Shown: positions 25,625-37,366, counted from the first letter of the stretch. The stretch: 64,000 nt of DNA from Pseudobdellovibrionaceae bacterium (GCA_019637915.1 JAHBUV010000001.1:682001-746000), one strand, 5' to 3'. Numbers and translations: made by a program. Notes: a model not told the origin generated them from the sequence alone.

Positions 25625-28600
25625 CTATTTCAACCACGGATGCAGGTCGGCCCCCGGCGTGCCGGACGAGCCTCCCTTGGCCATGTAGGTTTTGGCTTTG
25701 GCGGCGAATCCGAAAGCCCTCGAGATGCCCGCCATGCCCCGGTTCGCCAGGGGATCGGAGGGGTTCTTCGAAAGAGCCTGCTGGAAAGCGTTCTGCGCGT
25801 AACCGTATTGCTTCAGGTTCAGGTAGGCCACGCCCAAATAAGATTCATTGAGCGAATCATTGGGCGCGATCTCGGCGGCGCGGGACAGGACCAGCAAGGC
25901 CCGCGAGCTTTGACCGGAGCGGATCTCCGAAGCGGCCAGACGGCGCAACAGCTCCGGCGAGCGCGGATCCTTGCGCAGGCCCGCCGCCAGATCCGCCGGC
26001 ACGTTCGCCGGGGCGCGGGAGGACTTCGGCCAGGGCGTGAACTCGCTGGTCTCGGCGATGTCGTTGCGGGCGCGGCAACCTTGCACGTAGCCCGTGGGGA
26101 TTTCATTCTCTTCCGCCAGTTTCAGGCAGGTGGCGAAGTTTTCCTGGGCGACCTGCTCGTAGCCCTTCACCTGTCCTTGCACGAGCTGCTGCAACTGCGC
26201 GGGGGCCATGCCGGCCGGCGGGGCCGCGGCCTTCAGGAAATCCGCGAAGTCGCGGTTCAGGCGGCCGAGGTTGTAAAGCGCGCCGATGACCCAGCGGCCG
26301 CCGCCGCTGCCCACCGCCGCCTGCAGGTGCGCCGAAATTCCCTGGTACTGGCTGGCTTTCGATTGCAGCAAGGCGGCCGAGAAGGTCTGACCGCGGCCCT
26401 GGCTCTTGAAGGCCGCGAGTTCGGCTTCCGCCACCATGACCGCCGCGTGGGCCGTCATCTCCTTCTCGTCCGGCGACGATCCCGAGGACTCCGCCACGCG
26501 GCGGAGCAGGGACAGGCCCGCCTGCTGGTTGCCGCTGCGGAAGAGGGACATGCCCTGGTAATACTGGCCCGACAAACCCGACACGCTGGCGGCGGCTTTG
26601 TTCAGCTCCGCCCAATCGCCGAATTTGAACAGCATCTTGAGGGCGGCGTTGGAGTCGCCGGCCATCTGGTACGCCGTCATGGCCTCGCGGGTGGAACCGA
26701 GGTTCTCATAGATCTGCGCGGCCTGCAGGGCCATGGTGCGCGCGTTCGTGTCTTGCGGGTACTTCTGCGCGTAGGTCCCCATGTAAGAGGCCGCGCGCTG
26801 GTAGTCGAGCATGATCAGGGACAATTGCGACAAGGCCAGCAGCACCTCTTTGGCGCGCGGGTTCTTCTCGTAACTGGCGATGTACTCCTCACCGATGTCG
26901 TAGGCTTCGCGGCGGGCTTCCGCTTTCATCGAGGTGAAGGCCTCGTACAGGGCCTGCTCGCCCATGGCGGAGTTTTTGTTCTTTTTCGCGAACTCGCGGA
27001 ACTTCGTCGCGTAGTTCTTCGAACCGAAGTCCCCGGCCACGGAACGCAGGGCCTTCATCTCGGCCTGGCTCGAGGCTTTTTTCGCGGTGTCGAGCGCCGC
27101 CGCCGACAGGCCCGGAAGGGCCGCCACGCGTTTGCCCGCCGCCGCCATCTCCTTGGTCTGATCGCGCAAGTAGAAGCAATCGAGGTACAACAGCACCGCC
27201 GTCTTGCTTTCCTCGTGGGCGGGGTTCTTCTTCAGGAAATTCCACAGGGAATTCGCCGCCTCGTCAAAGCGCTGTTCATCGTAATAAGTCTTGGCGACGT
27301 TGAACTGGATGGCCGGCAGCTTGGCGTCCTGCGGGAAGCCCTTGCCGAACTGCGCGGCGACCTCGCGGTAACCGTCGCGGGATTGGAAACGATCCACCAG
27401 GGCCGCCGTTTCCGGCAAGGCCTTGTAGAAGGAATCCAGGGAGGACTCGAGCAGCTCCTTGCGGCGCTTGGGGCTCTTGATCTTCGCGGTGCGCACGATG
27501 TCGTAGTAGGATTGACCGGCCCTGGCGAATTCACCGGCCTGGAAGAGGGCCTCGGCGCGGTTCAGCTTCATCAGCGGGGACTTCGGGCTGCGCGGGTAAA
27601 TGGCGAGGTATTCGTCATAAGCCTGGGCGACGTCGCGCAGGTCGTCCTGGCGGCGGGTCGACACGGCGTTTTTGTTCATCACCGTGACCAGGTCGCGGAA
27701 GACGGCCTCGTACTTCACGACATCCTTCGGCATGTTCGGATCCGTCGTGTTGCGTTTCATCATCAGCAGGAGTTCGCGCAGCTCCGAGGCCATCCACACC
27801 GGGAAGTAGTCGGATTTCAGTTTTTTGAACTGCATGTAGGCGCTCTCGAAAGCGGCCTTCTTCTCCCCCAGGTCGTCGGACAGGCGGAAAAGCTCGAGGG
27901 ACGCCTCCGCGGCCTCGCGCTCGCGTTTCTTCAAGGTCAAACGCTGCGACAAACGGGTCAGCACGCGGCGGAAACGGGCTTTGTCCCCCGCCACCGAGCG
28001 ATAGTACTCGATCGGCTTCTGATAAGCCGGGCGTTTCAGGGTGTCCTGGGGCGAAAGCTCCAGCAACGGCCACACCGAGGCGACCAGGGCCTCCTCGCTC
28101 AAATCATCCTTGCCGCTCAGGGGCACGGCGTTCGCCGGGCGCATGTACACCTGCTCGAAGCTCTTCAAGCTCTCGAGCCACTTGTCGGAGTGGATCAGGG
28201 ACCAGCCGATTTTGTAGTTGGCGCTGGAACGGTCCGGCTCCACCGCTTTCGGCAGGGCCTTGCGGAACTGCCCGAGGGCGAACTCGTAGTCCTTGCGCGC
28301 GAAGAAGATGTCGCCGATCTCGATCAGGGATTTCACCGAATAGGTCGAATCCGGGAACTTTTCCGGGATCTTCTTCAGGTACACGAGGGCGTTCTGGTCA
28401 TCGTTCAGGGCCTTGTACTCCTGCGCGATGGTGTAGAGAACGCGGTCCAAAGCGGCGTACTGCGGATAACGGTCTTCGATGAGCTTGTAGTTCTCGATGG
28501 CTTCCGCGGTCAGGCGCTTTTCGGCGGTCAGGTCCATCTCGCCGTCGGGCGTGTTGGGGTTCTTTTCCTTTTTCAGCGAAGCGGACACGGCGGCCTTGTC

Positions 28601-28819
28601 GTGCAGGAGTTCCGCGAGCATGAAGTAAAGATCCGGCGCGAACTGCGTTTCCTTCTGCGATTTGATGCGCTGACGGGTCACCTCGATGGAGGCCTCCACT
28701 TTGCGCAGGTTCTCCTCGAGCTTCTTGACGGCGACCGGGTCGCGGCCCTTTTTGGCGGGGGCGTTTTGCGCCTGGGCGCTCACGGACAGCAGGCTGACGG
28801 CCAACAGGATCTTGATCAT
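25625..28819 (-). CDS. Large periplasmic TPR protein (GltD/GltE-like)
   Basis: The 1064-residue protein starts with a signal peptide (MIKILLAVSLLSVSAQAQ) and is built of tetratricopeptide-like helix pairs throughout, for example LYFMLAELLHDKA, ALVYLKKIPEKFPDSTYS and the last repeats ELLRRLAASEIRSGQSSRALLVLSRAAEIAPND / SYLGVAYLNLKQYGYAQNAFQQALSKNPSD. I chose the ATG at 28819 since GGAAAGAG lies upstream and the signal peptide then begins at once. It overlaps the upstream TPR gene by four bases. It probably scaffolds the periplasmic part of the motor complex. Confidence 0.8.
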   Translation of the reverse strand: MIKILLAVSLLSVSAQAQNAPAKKGRDPVAVKKLEENLRKVEASIEVTRQRIKSQKETQFAPDLYFMLAELLHDKAAVSASLKKEKNPNTPDGEMDLTAEKRLTAEAIENYKLIEDRYPQYAALDRVLYTIAQEYKALNDDQNALVYLKKIPEKFPDSTYSVKSLIEIGDIFFARKDYEFALGQFRKALPKAVEPDRSSANYKIGWSLIHSDKWLESLKSFEQVYMRPANAVPLSGKDDLSEEALVASVWPLLELSPQDTLKRPAYQKPIEYYRSVAGDKARFRRVLTRLSQRLTLKKREREAAEASLELFRLSDDLGEKKAAFESAYMQFKKLKSDYFPVWMASELRELLLMMKRNTTDPNMPKDVVKYEAVFRDLVTVMNKNAVSTRRQDDLRDVAQAYDEYLAIYPRSPKSPLMKLNRAEALFQAGEFARAGQSYYDIVRTAKIKSPKRRKELLESSLDSFYKALPETAALVDRFQSRDGYREVAAQFGKGFPQDAKLPAIQFNVAKTYYDEQRFDEAANSLWNFLKKNPAHEESKTAVLLYLDCFYLRDQTKEMAAAGKRVAALPGLSAAALDTAKKASSQAEMKALRSVAGDFGSKNYATKFREFAKKNKNSAMGEQALYEAFTSMKAEARREAYDIGEEYIASYEKNPRAKEVLLALSQLSLIMLDYQRAASYMGTYAQKYPQDTNARTMALQAAQIYENLGSTREAMTAYQMAGDSNAALKMLFKFGDWAELNKAAASVSGLSGQYYQGMSLFRSGNQQAGLSLLRRVAESSGSSPDEKEMTAHAAVMVAEAELAAFKSQGRGQTFSAALLQSKASQYQGISAHLQAAVGSGGGRWVIGALYNLGRLNRDFADFLKAAAPPAGMAPAQLQQLVQGQVKGYEQVAQENFATCLKLAEENEIPTGYVQGCRARNDIAETSEFTPWPKSSRAPANVPADLAAGLRKDPRSPELLRRLAASEIRSGQSSRALLVLSRAAEIAPNDSLNESYLGVAYLNLKQYGYAQNAFQQALSKNPSDPLANRGMAGISRAFGFAAKAKTYMAKGGSSGTPGADLHPWLK

Positions 28820-30291
28820 CTCGAACTCTTTCCGGAGCACCGGTCGTTCGCGAGAACCCGGTAATTCCTCAGTTCATCCAGCCAGTATTCATCGTCACGC
28901 ACCGGCCAGAACAAAGTTTTGTAATCTCCGCGCTCCGCTGTCGCCGCCGTGTAGTCGTCTTTTTCATAACCCTGGCGGATGCGGTAAGCGTCCAGACCCG
29001 ACAGGTATTCCACCAGTTGCACCTGGTCGGCCATTTCCAGCAGGCGTTGCGCCTCCTGGGACTGGCTGTCGCGCAAAAGGATCTCGGCATCCTCGCGCAG
29101 GGATTTCTCGGCGCGGTCGTAGATGCCTTTCAGTTCGTTCTGGAACGGCTTCGCCAAGGCGCTGCTCTCGAGCAGCCGGCGCTCCTCGCGGATCTGCGAC
29201 ACCGTCTGCACGTAGGGATCCAGTGAGGTGCGCATGAAACTCATGCGGCTCAGGCCGACGTTGTCGCTCAAGGGTTTGCGGGCGCGGATGTGCTCGATGC
29301 TGGCGTTGTAGATCTTGCGGAAATCGGCGGCCGGCTTCTTCACGCTCTCGAAGTGGCAGAGGCTGCGCAAGGCCAGCATCTCGAGGAAGAACACGTCGGG
29401 GTCCATGGCCTGCTGGAAGGTCGGGGCCTTCAGCGACTGCAGGAGGCCCAGGGTTTCCGCGTAATCCTTGCGGGCGAAGTGGACCCAGGCGCGCTCGCGC
29501 AGGATCTGACCCGAAGTGCGGTCCTGCAGGGGCAGGGACTCGTAGATCTTCAGGGCGGCGTCGTAGTCGGTGAGCTCGAATTTCAGGCGGGCGATCTGCA
29601 GGCGGATCTGCGCCTGCAGGCGCGGCTCCGAACCGGTTTCAATCTCGAGCGCCTCGAGGCGCTTCAGGCCGTCCATGGCGGTCTTGCGGCGGGCGTCCTC
29701 CAGGGCCGACAGGTAGGACCAGCGCCATCTCCAGTAATTGGCTTCGCCGATTTTTTTGACCGAAGCATCGATCCACGGCGTGAGCTTTTTGTCGGAGTTG
29801 TCGAGGGCCACGTAATAAGACACCATCGGCACCAGAACGTCCGGCACGTCCTTGAAGGACCCCGAATTGATCAGGCGCTGCACGTCTTTTTCCACGAAGG
29901 GAAAGGCCTTGATGCGACCCTCGAGGATTTCGAGAGCCTTCAGGGAGGGCATGGAACCCGGGAAATCCTGCGCCGTTTTCAGCGCGAAATGAAACGCGCA
30001 GTAAGGCATCTTCATGCGCACGCAAGCCTGGGCGAGAACGACGCGGGCCTCGCCTTCCTCGCTGGTGCCCTTGCGCTTGTCGCGCTGGCGCAACGCCAGC
30101 TCGACGACCTCCAGGTCCTCGCCCTTCGCGCCCAGCTCCTCCGTCTGGCGGAAGAATTCCTCCTGCAGGGGCAGGTAGCGCCAGTTGGCGATGGCCTGGA
30201 AATTCTGCGCGCTGGCGGACATGACGGCGCCGAGGGCGAGGCCCACGGCCACGATGACCGGCCAGGATTTTCTTCCGTGCTTCAGTTCCAT
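28816..30291 (-). CDS. Periplasmic TPR-like protein
   Basis: The 491-residue protein has an N-terminal signal or anchor segment (SWPVIVAVGLALGAVMSASA) and then helical repeats of TPR type, for instance RLQIARLKFELTDYDAALKIYESLPL and ERAWVHFARKDYAETLGLLQSL. Its first ten bases overlap the end of the upstream barrel gene and its last four overlap the next TPR gene, so all are coupled. By context it is a periplasmic partner of the Agl/Glt-like complex. Confidence 0.75.
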   Translation of the reverse strand: MELKHGRKSWPVIVAVGLALGAVMSASAQNFQAIANWRYLPLQEEFFRQTEELGAKGEDLEVVELALRQRDKRKGTSEEGEARVVLAQACVRMKMPYCAFHFALKTAQDFPGSMPSLKALEILEGRIKAFPFVEKDVQRLINSGSFKDVPDVLVPMVSYYVALDNSDKKLTPWIDASVKKIGEANYWRWRWSYLSALEDARRKTAMDGLKRLEALEIETGSEPRLQAQIRLQIARLKFELTDYDAALKIYESLPLQDRTSGQILRERAWVHFARKDYAETLGLLQSLKAPTFQQAMDPDVFFLEMLALRSLCHFESVKKPAADFRKIYNASIEHIRARKPLSDNVGLSRMSFMRTSLDPYVQTVSQIREERRLLESSALAKPFQNELKGIYDRAEKSLREDAEILLRDSQSQEAQRLLEMADQVQLVEYLSGLDAYRIRQGYEKDDYTAATAERGDYKTLFWPVRDDEYWLDELRNYRVLANDRCSGKSSR

Positions 30292-30920
30292 GGCTTGTTG
30301 TCACCCAGTTCGAAGGAAAGGCCGTAAGCGATGACCATGATCAAATCGGAGCTGCGGCCTTTCGACATATGATAGTGCACGCGCATATCGAGCTTCGAAG
30401 ACATCCGCTCCGAATGGAAAGCGCGCAGGATCAGCCCCGTCCCGATCATCGGGACTGTTTCACCGCCGGAGAAATTCACCATGCCGCCGCTGCCGACGAA
30501 GCTGAAAGAACCGTAGAGCAAGCTGCTGTTGAACAGCAGGTTCTTCGAATAGATCGGCGTGTAGATGGCGCTGGTCGACGCGTACCAGGTGATGTGCTCG
30601 AGAAGGCCTTGCGGACGGACCTTCCAATTCTCCATCAGATCGTTTTTCAGGCTCGTGTCGCTCTTGGAGCTGTAGTTGGCGTTGATGATTTCCCAGCTCC
30701 ACGACGAAGTGTAGGACTGCGTGTAGCTGACCCCCGCCGCGAAGCCTTTGTAGAAGGCGTCGAGGGGAAGGATGCTCAGCATCCCCGTCACGTCGTAGTG
30801 CGGATTGTAGGCCCGCGGCTCGACCGCGACGACTTGCGGAGCATCGAACACCTGATCCGGCGCCGCCGCATGCACCAACCCAGGAACCAATAAACAGGCC
30901 ATCAAGATGAAACGTTTCAT
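30282..30920 (-). CDS. Outer-membrane beta-barrel domain protein
   Basis: The 212-residue protein has a signal peptide (MKRFILMACLLVPGLVHAA) and about eight predicted amphipathic strands (for example FAAGVSYTQSYTSSWSWEII, MVNFSGGETVPMIGTGLILR, DLIMVIAYGLSFELGD). It resembles the 'outer membrane beta-barrel domain' family found with gliding-type operons in delta-proteobacteria-like genomes. It is the first gene of the seven-gene minus-strand operon and would provide the outer-membrane end of the complex. Confidence 0.72.
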   Translation of the reverse strand: MKRFILMACLLVPGLVHAAAPDQVFDAPQVVAVEPRAYNPHYDVTGMLSILPLDAFYKGFAAGVSYTQSYTSSWSWEIINANYSSKSDTSLKNDLMENWKVRPQGLLEHITWYASTSAIYTPIYSKNLLFNSSLLYGSFSFVGSGGMVNFSGGETVPMIGTGLILRAFHSERMSSKLDMRVHYHMSKGRSSDLIMVIAYGLSFELGDNKPWN

Positions 30921-31070
30921 TGTGGGATTCCCCTCTTGCCCAGTATGAGACAGTCACCGGGGCCCCAAAACCTCGTCTTTCCCGTTCCAGCGGAAAAGTG
31001 TTCCAAATCTCCCCTTTCGTCCAAACAACTATCCTTTCATCCTGGTAGGATTGAAGGTGGGGGAACAACC

Positions 31071-32876
31071 ATGAAGCTGAAGAGCTGGATCTTTGTCGTC
31101 GTGGCAATGGTGACGTTGTCTGTCGCGTTCAACAACTGTGCGAAGTCGGGCATGAAAGCGATGGACGGCTTCGAGCTGTCCTCCGCCTCGATCGGCGATC
31201 CTCTCGGAGACCCCAACTGCAAACTCTCCCCTCAAAAGGCCCGCGCCGCCAAAGCCGCGCAAAAAGTGGTGAACGCCCTGTCGAGCGGCACCCTCTCCCA
31301 GGCCTCCGAACTTCTCCTGGTCATCGACAACAACTGTTACAACGCCAGCGGCGGCAAAAGCTGGGTGACGCGCACGCTGAAAGAGCGCTCTCTGGTCACC
31401 AGCCGCGCTTTGACCACCACCACGTCCTTGGTCCTGGATCAGGACATGCCGGCCGCCGAACTGATGGACGCCGCCGGCAACGACGAGTGCATCCTGCGCA
31501 TCGACCGCGATCTGCCCCTGCAGTTGCACGCCCTGCCCAATGACCCCTACTACGCCGACAAACAGCCTTACCTGAAAACCATCAAGCACAACCTCATCGT
31601 CGAGAAGCTCTACAACGCCGCGAACGGCATCAATCAGACGATCAAGGTCGCCGTCATCGACACCGGCATCGATCCCAATCACCCGGATCTGAAAAACCTG
31701 ATCTCGCGCGACAGCCAGGGTCAGATCATCGGGCTGAACGGCATGGACAACAGCCGCGACGTCATCGACTCCGGCTTTCACGGCACCCACGTGACCGGCC
31801 TGATCGCGGCCATCGCCAACAACGGCATCGGCATGAGCGGCGTGATGGGTCAAAACGTCATCATCATGCCCGTCAAAGTGTCCGCCGACGGCCAGAGCAT
31901 CAAGACCTCCGCCGTCGTGAACGGCATCCGCTGGGCGGCCGACAACGGCGCGCAAGTGATCAACATGAGCCTGGGCGGCCCTTCGGACATGCCCGCCATG
32001 AAAGAGGCCATCGCCTACGCCATCGACAAAGGCGTCTTCATCGCCGCCGCCTCCGGCAACGACGGCAAGGTCCTCGGCAGCCAGATCAACGGCTACCCCG
32101 CCATGTACGGCGTCGATTTCGAGGGCATGATCTCGGTCGGCTCTTTCGACGCCGGCACGGGCGCGGTGAGCGATTTCTCCAACGTCTCCCCGACCTACGT
32201 GGATCTGCTCGCGCCGGGTTCGAACGGCACGACGGGGATCGTGTCCACGGTGCCGACCAACCTGTCCACGACGGGTTACGCCAACGCCATCGTCAGTGAC
32301 GGCAAGCAGGCCCCGATCCACGGCACGTCCATGGCGAGCCCGGTCGCCGCCGGCGCCGCCGCCATGATCATCGGCATGGCGCGCTCGCGCGGCTACGACG
32401 CCCTGCCCGCGCAGGTGGAGCAGATGATCATGAAGGGCTCGCCGACGAACTCGTCGCTGAACACGAAAGCCAACGGCGGCCGCAAGCTGGATCTGCAGAC
32501 GCTGACGGCCGCGGTCGACAGCGACACGCAACTGGATCTGGCCAGCGCCACCAGCCGCACGCAAGCCAAGGGCAACGTGACCATTTCGCAGCAGCCCCAG
32601 GGCCAGAAGGTGACGGCCGGTGCCTCCTTCAAGCTGAGCGTGGCCAAAAACGCCGCGTCGTCCATTTTGGTGAACTACCAATGGTACAAAGACGGGGTGA
32701 AAATCGGCGGCGCCAATCAGCCGACCCTGACCGTCGCCAACGCCTCCAGCGCCCACGTCGGCACCTACAAGGTGGAACTGACGGCGGGCCTCACGAAGGT
32801 GACCAGCGCCAACGCCGTCATCACCATGGACGGCACGGTCATCCCCGATCCCGGGACGGGCGGCGGCTGCCCTTAA
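31071..32876 (+). CDS. Subtilisin-like S8 serine protease, lipoprotein, with Ig-like C-terminus
   Basis: The 601-residue protein has a signal helix ending in VAFNNCAK (lipobox variant, Cys23) and then a pro-region to about 160. The S8 catalytic domain carries the triad Asp197 (AVIDTGID), His237 (FHGTHVTG) and Ser420 (HGTSMASP). It ends with an Ig-like domain of about 90 residues (YQWYKDGVKIGGANQPTLTV). The ATG at 31071 is preceded by a G-rich site; a frame opening at 30936 would put the signal peptide inside the protein. It is divergent from the barrel/TPR operon, and envelope location suggests processing of surface proteins. Confidence 0.88.
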   Translation: MKLKSWIFVVVAMVTLSVAFNNCAKSGMKAMDGFELSSASIGDPLGDPNCKLSPQKARAAKAAQKVVNALSSGTLSQASELLLVIDNNCYNASGGKSWVTRTLKERSLVTSRALTTTTSLVLDQDMPAAELMDAAGNDECILRIDRDLPLQLHALPNDPYYADKQPYLKTIKHNLIVEKLYNAANGINQTIKVAVIDTGIDPNHPDLKNLISRDSQGQIIGLNGMDNSRDVIDSGFHGTHVTGLIAAIANNGIGMSGVMGQNVIIMPVKVSADGQSIKTSAVVNGIRWAADNGAQVINMSLGGPSDMPAMKEAIAYAIDKGVFIAAASGNDGKVLGSQINGYPAMYGVDFEGMISVGSFDAGTGAVSDFSNVSPTYVDLLAPGSNGTTGIVSTVPTNLSTTGYANAIVSDGKQAPIHGTSMASPVAAGAAAMIIGMARSRGYDALPAQVEQMIMKGSPTNSSLNTKANGGRKLDLQTLTAAVDSDTQLDLASATSRTQAKGNVTISQQPQGQKVTAGASFKLSVAKNAASSILVNYQWYKDGVKIGGANQPTLTVANASSAHVGTYKVELTAGLTKVTSANAVITMDGTVIPDPGTGGGCP

Positions 32877-32894
32877 TCACGCCCAAAAAGAACA

Positions 32895-32934
32895 GGAATA
32901 CGGGTCTACCGGTTAACCGGTAGACCCGTATTCC
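32895..32934. terminator. Perfect 40-bp palindrome between convergent genes
   Basis: All 20 base pairs around the centre GGTTAACC match, with no mismatch and no loop. The centre lies between 32914 and 32915. It is placed between the ends of the protease (+) and response regulator (-) genes and has only short T/C ends. It probably terminates both transcripts, but a spacer-free palindrome could also be a protein-binding or cruciform site. Confidence 0.55.
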
Positions 32935-32956
32935 CGTTCGTTTCACCTTTGAGATC

Positions 32957-33643
32957 TTAGAAACTCTTCTTCGCGCGGATCCACAGGCGCAGCGGCATCA
33001 GCTCTTTTTCGCTCAAACCCACGAAATGGCTTTGCACCACGAAGTGCGGCTCGGGGGTCTTGTGCTCGTCGCAGGCGACGATGCGCAGGATGGGGCGCGG
33101 GATCCCGATCTCTTCGAACAAGGGGCTGTCGAGCTTCTGCAATGAACCCAGCGGCACGGCCAGGCCTGAGCGGATCGTCAAACCCAGTTCGGAGACGGAA
33201 ATGATCTCGGTTTTCGTGTCCCACACGCCCTTGGCGGCGGCCGGGGCTTCGGCGAAAGTCGTTTTCTGGTGCGCGCTCCTGTCCAGCAGGTGCGCGATCT
33301 TGGCGAAGAGGATCTCGGGGTCCACCGGCTTGACGATGTAATCATCCGCGCCCGACTGAATGCCTTTTTCCACGTCGGCCTTTTCGCGTTTTCCCGTCAG
33401 CAGCACGATCGGCAGTCGGCTCAACTTCGGATCCAGGCGCACGGTGCGGATCAACGCGTAACCGGTTTCACTGCCCGGCATGATGGCGTCGGTGATCATC
33501 AGGTCGAAAGGCTCCCGCGACAGGGCGTCGATGGCGTCGCGGCTGTTCTCGCGCGCGGTGACGACATGGCCTTCTTTGGAGAGCAACGCCTCCAGGGTCA
33601 GAAGGACGCTCTTCTGGTCGTCGACGATCAAGATCTTCGCCAT
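32957..33643 (-). CDS. Response regulator, REC plus PilZ-like domain
   Basis: The 228-residue protein has an N-terminal receiver: VDDQ acidic pair, phospho-acceptor Asp in LMITDAIMPGSE, the conserved Thr in VLLTGK and Lys in IVKPVDPE. The C-terminal part (about 135-228; KTEIISVSELGLTIRSGLAVPLGS) has the look of a PilZ-type barrel, which usually binds cyclic-di-GMP, but the RxxxR motif is not obvious. It lies 17 bases after the end of the large hybrid kinase on the same strand and is probably its partner. Confidence 0.8.
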   Translation of the reverse strand: MAKILIVDDQKSVLLTLEALLSKEGHVVTARENSRDAIDALSREPFDLMITDAIMPGSETGYALIRTVRLDPKLSRLPIVLLTGKREKADVEKGIQSGADDYIVKPVDPEILFAKIAHLLDRSAHQKTTFAEAPAAAKGVWDTKTEIISVSELGLTIRSGLAVPLGSLQKLDSPLFEEIGIPRPILRIVACDEHKTPEPHFVVQSHFVGLSEKELMPLRLWIRAKKSF

Positions 33644-33660
33644 GTCGTTCCCCCTTTCCC

Positions 33661-36162
<2,502 letters not shown>

Positions 36163-36249
36163 AGGCTTCCTATCGGAGAAAGGCCACGGGCGATTAACGG
36201 GACCACCGGACCAAGGTCCGGCGTTTCCGCTCTTCAAAGGCAAGATTTT

Positions 36250-36504
36250 TTACTGGAGATTCTCGGCGAAGACGCCTTCGATTTTATAACCGCCGCTGAC
36301 CTGGTTTTCGGTCAGCTCACCGAGCACGGCGCGGACTTCATAACCGTTGCTGGTCACGACCTCGCCGGCCACGGTGTCCGGGAAAGTGCGCGGTTTTTCA
36401 GGAACGATCTTCTCAATCACGGGATTCAGATCGATCAGGCTCGCGTCGATCCCGCAACCGCTCATGAAAAGGGCCATCGTCAGAAGAAAAAGACGAGTTC
36501 TCAT
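36250..36504 (-). CDS. Small lipoprotein
   Basis: The 84-residue protein starts MRTRLFLLTMALFMSGCGID, a good signal peptide with lipobox MSGC, so it is anchored by Cys17. The rest is a short soluble domain (TVAGEVVTSNGYEVRAVLGEL...) without known family. I placed the start at the ATG that begins the signal peptide, since an upstream extension would bury it. It ends about 90 bases before the hybrid kinase start on the same strand, so it may be co-transcribed and could be a periplasmic accessory. Confidence 0.65.
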   Translation of the reverse strand: MRTRLFLLTMALFMSGCGIDASLIDLNPVIEKIVPEKPRTFPDTVAGEVVTSNGYEVRAVLGELTENQVSGGYKIEGVFAENLQ

Positions 36505-36680
36505 ACATGTCTCTTCGGCATTTCCACGGCCGAAATGAAGCCGGAAAAAGAGGGCCCCATGGATCAATGGGACCGCGTTCCGACCCGTCCCAATCCGAGA
36601 ATCCGGGGCCCGCGGGGCGGCCGCCTTGTTTTGAGACAGAAACGCGCCCGCGACGCTCATGGCCGCGAGCCTCGAGAAAA

Positions 36681-36706
36681 AGATCTAGACAAAAATGTCT
36701 AGATCT
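36681..36706. promoter_or_regulatory. TetR-type operator, inverted repeat
   Basis: Perfect arms AGATCTAGACA (36681-36691) and TGTCTAGATCT (36696-36706) are separated by AAAA. The repeat lies 15 bases upstream of the preferred TetR start at 36722 and covers an upstream ATG at 36695, which argues that this ATG is not the start. It is probably the autoregulatory operator and may also act on the divergent lipoprotein gene. Confidence 0.65.
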
Positions 36707-36721
36707 GGCCGAATCAGATCC

Positions 36722-37366
36722 ATGACTGAAAAGGAACTTTCCGCCAAGGCCTCCCAGAGCCTGGAAACCAAGAGCCGCATTCTGAAGGCGGCTCTGAAGC
36801 TGTTCAATGAATCCGGCAGCGACGCGGTCACCACTCACGACATCGCGGAGCAAGCCCAGTTGAGCCCGGGGAATCTATACTATCACTTCAAAAACAAGAA
36901 CGCGATCATCCGTGCTTTGTTCTACGAGATCGAAATCTTCTCGGTCATGAAATGGCGGGAAAAAAGCCCCGCCCATCGGGAGGTGAGGTTCGCGGATTTT
37001 ATGAGCTTCTATTTCGGCGGCCTCGCCAAGCACAAATTCTTTTTCCGCGAACTCGCCTCGATCCTGAAAAACGACCCGATCCTCGCCCGCGAATGGCGGG
37101 GCGTTTATGAGCGTTTGTTCTCTGTCATGAAGGAATCACTGCAGGGATGGGTCAAACAGGGTTTGATCAAACCCTTCCGCCAGCCGGAGGAAGAGGACAT
37201 CTTCATCGAAACAATTTGGATTCTGGCCGGCTTTTCGCAGGTGCACCATGAGGCGAGGCACGGGTTCAAAAAGAACGTCTCGGAAGAAAGCCAGAGGCTG
37301 CTGGCGCGGTTTCTCTATCCTTATCACACGGAAAAAGGCCAGCGGGCGATCGAACTTTACTTGTGA
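36722..37366 (+). CDS. TetR/AcrR-family regulator
   Basis: The 214-residue protein has the TetR N-terminal HTH: TKSRILKAALKLFNESG, then TTHDIAEQAQLSPGNLYYHF with the typical GNLYYHFKNK recognition segment. The all-helical C-terminal domain should bind a ligand. The start at 36722 is chosen because the perfect inverted repeat at 36681-36706 covers the alternative ATG at 36695. The likely target is its own promoter and the divergent small lipoprotein. Its stop codon directly abuts the stop of the convergent gene. Confidence 0.82.
   Translation: MTEKELSAKASQSLETKSRILKAALKLFNESGSDAVTTHDIAEQAQLSPGNLYYHFKNKNAIIRALFYEIEIFSVMKWREKSPAHREVRFADFMSFYFGGLAKHKFFFRELASILKNDPILAREWRGVYERLFSVMKESLQGWVKQGLIKPFRQPEEEDIFIETIWILAGFSQVHHEARHGFKKNVSEESQRLLARFLYPYHTEKGQRAIELYL

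Noticed and set aside
25514-28864. Open frame of 1116 codons on the plus strand
   Set aside because: It is the antisense frame of the large TPR gene. Composition is rich in His, Gln, Gly and Arg, with no motif; the TPR frame has a signal peptide and repeats.
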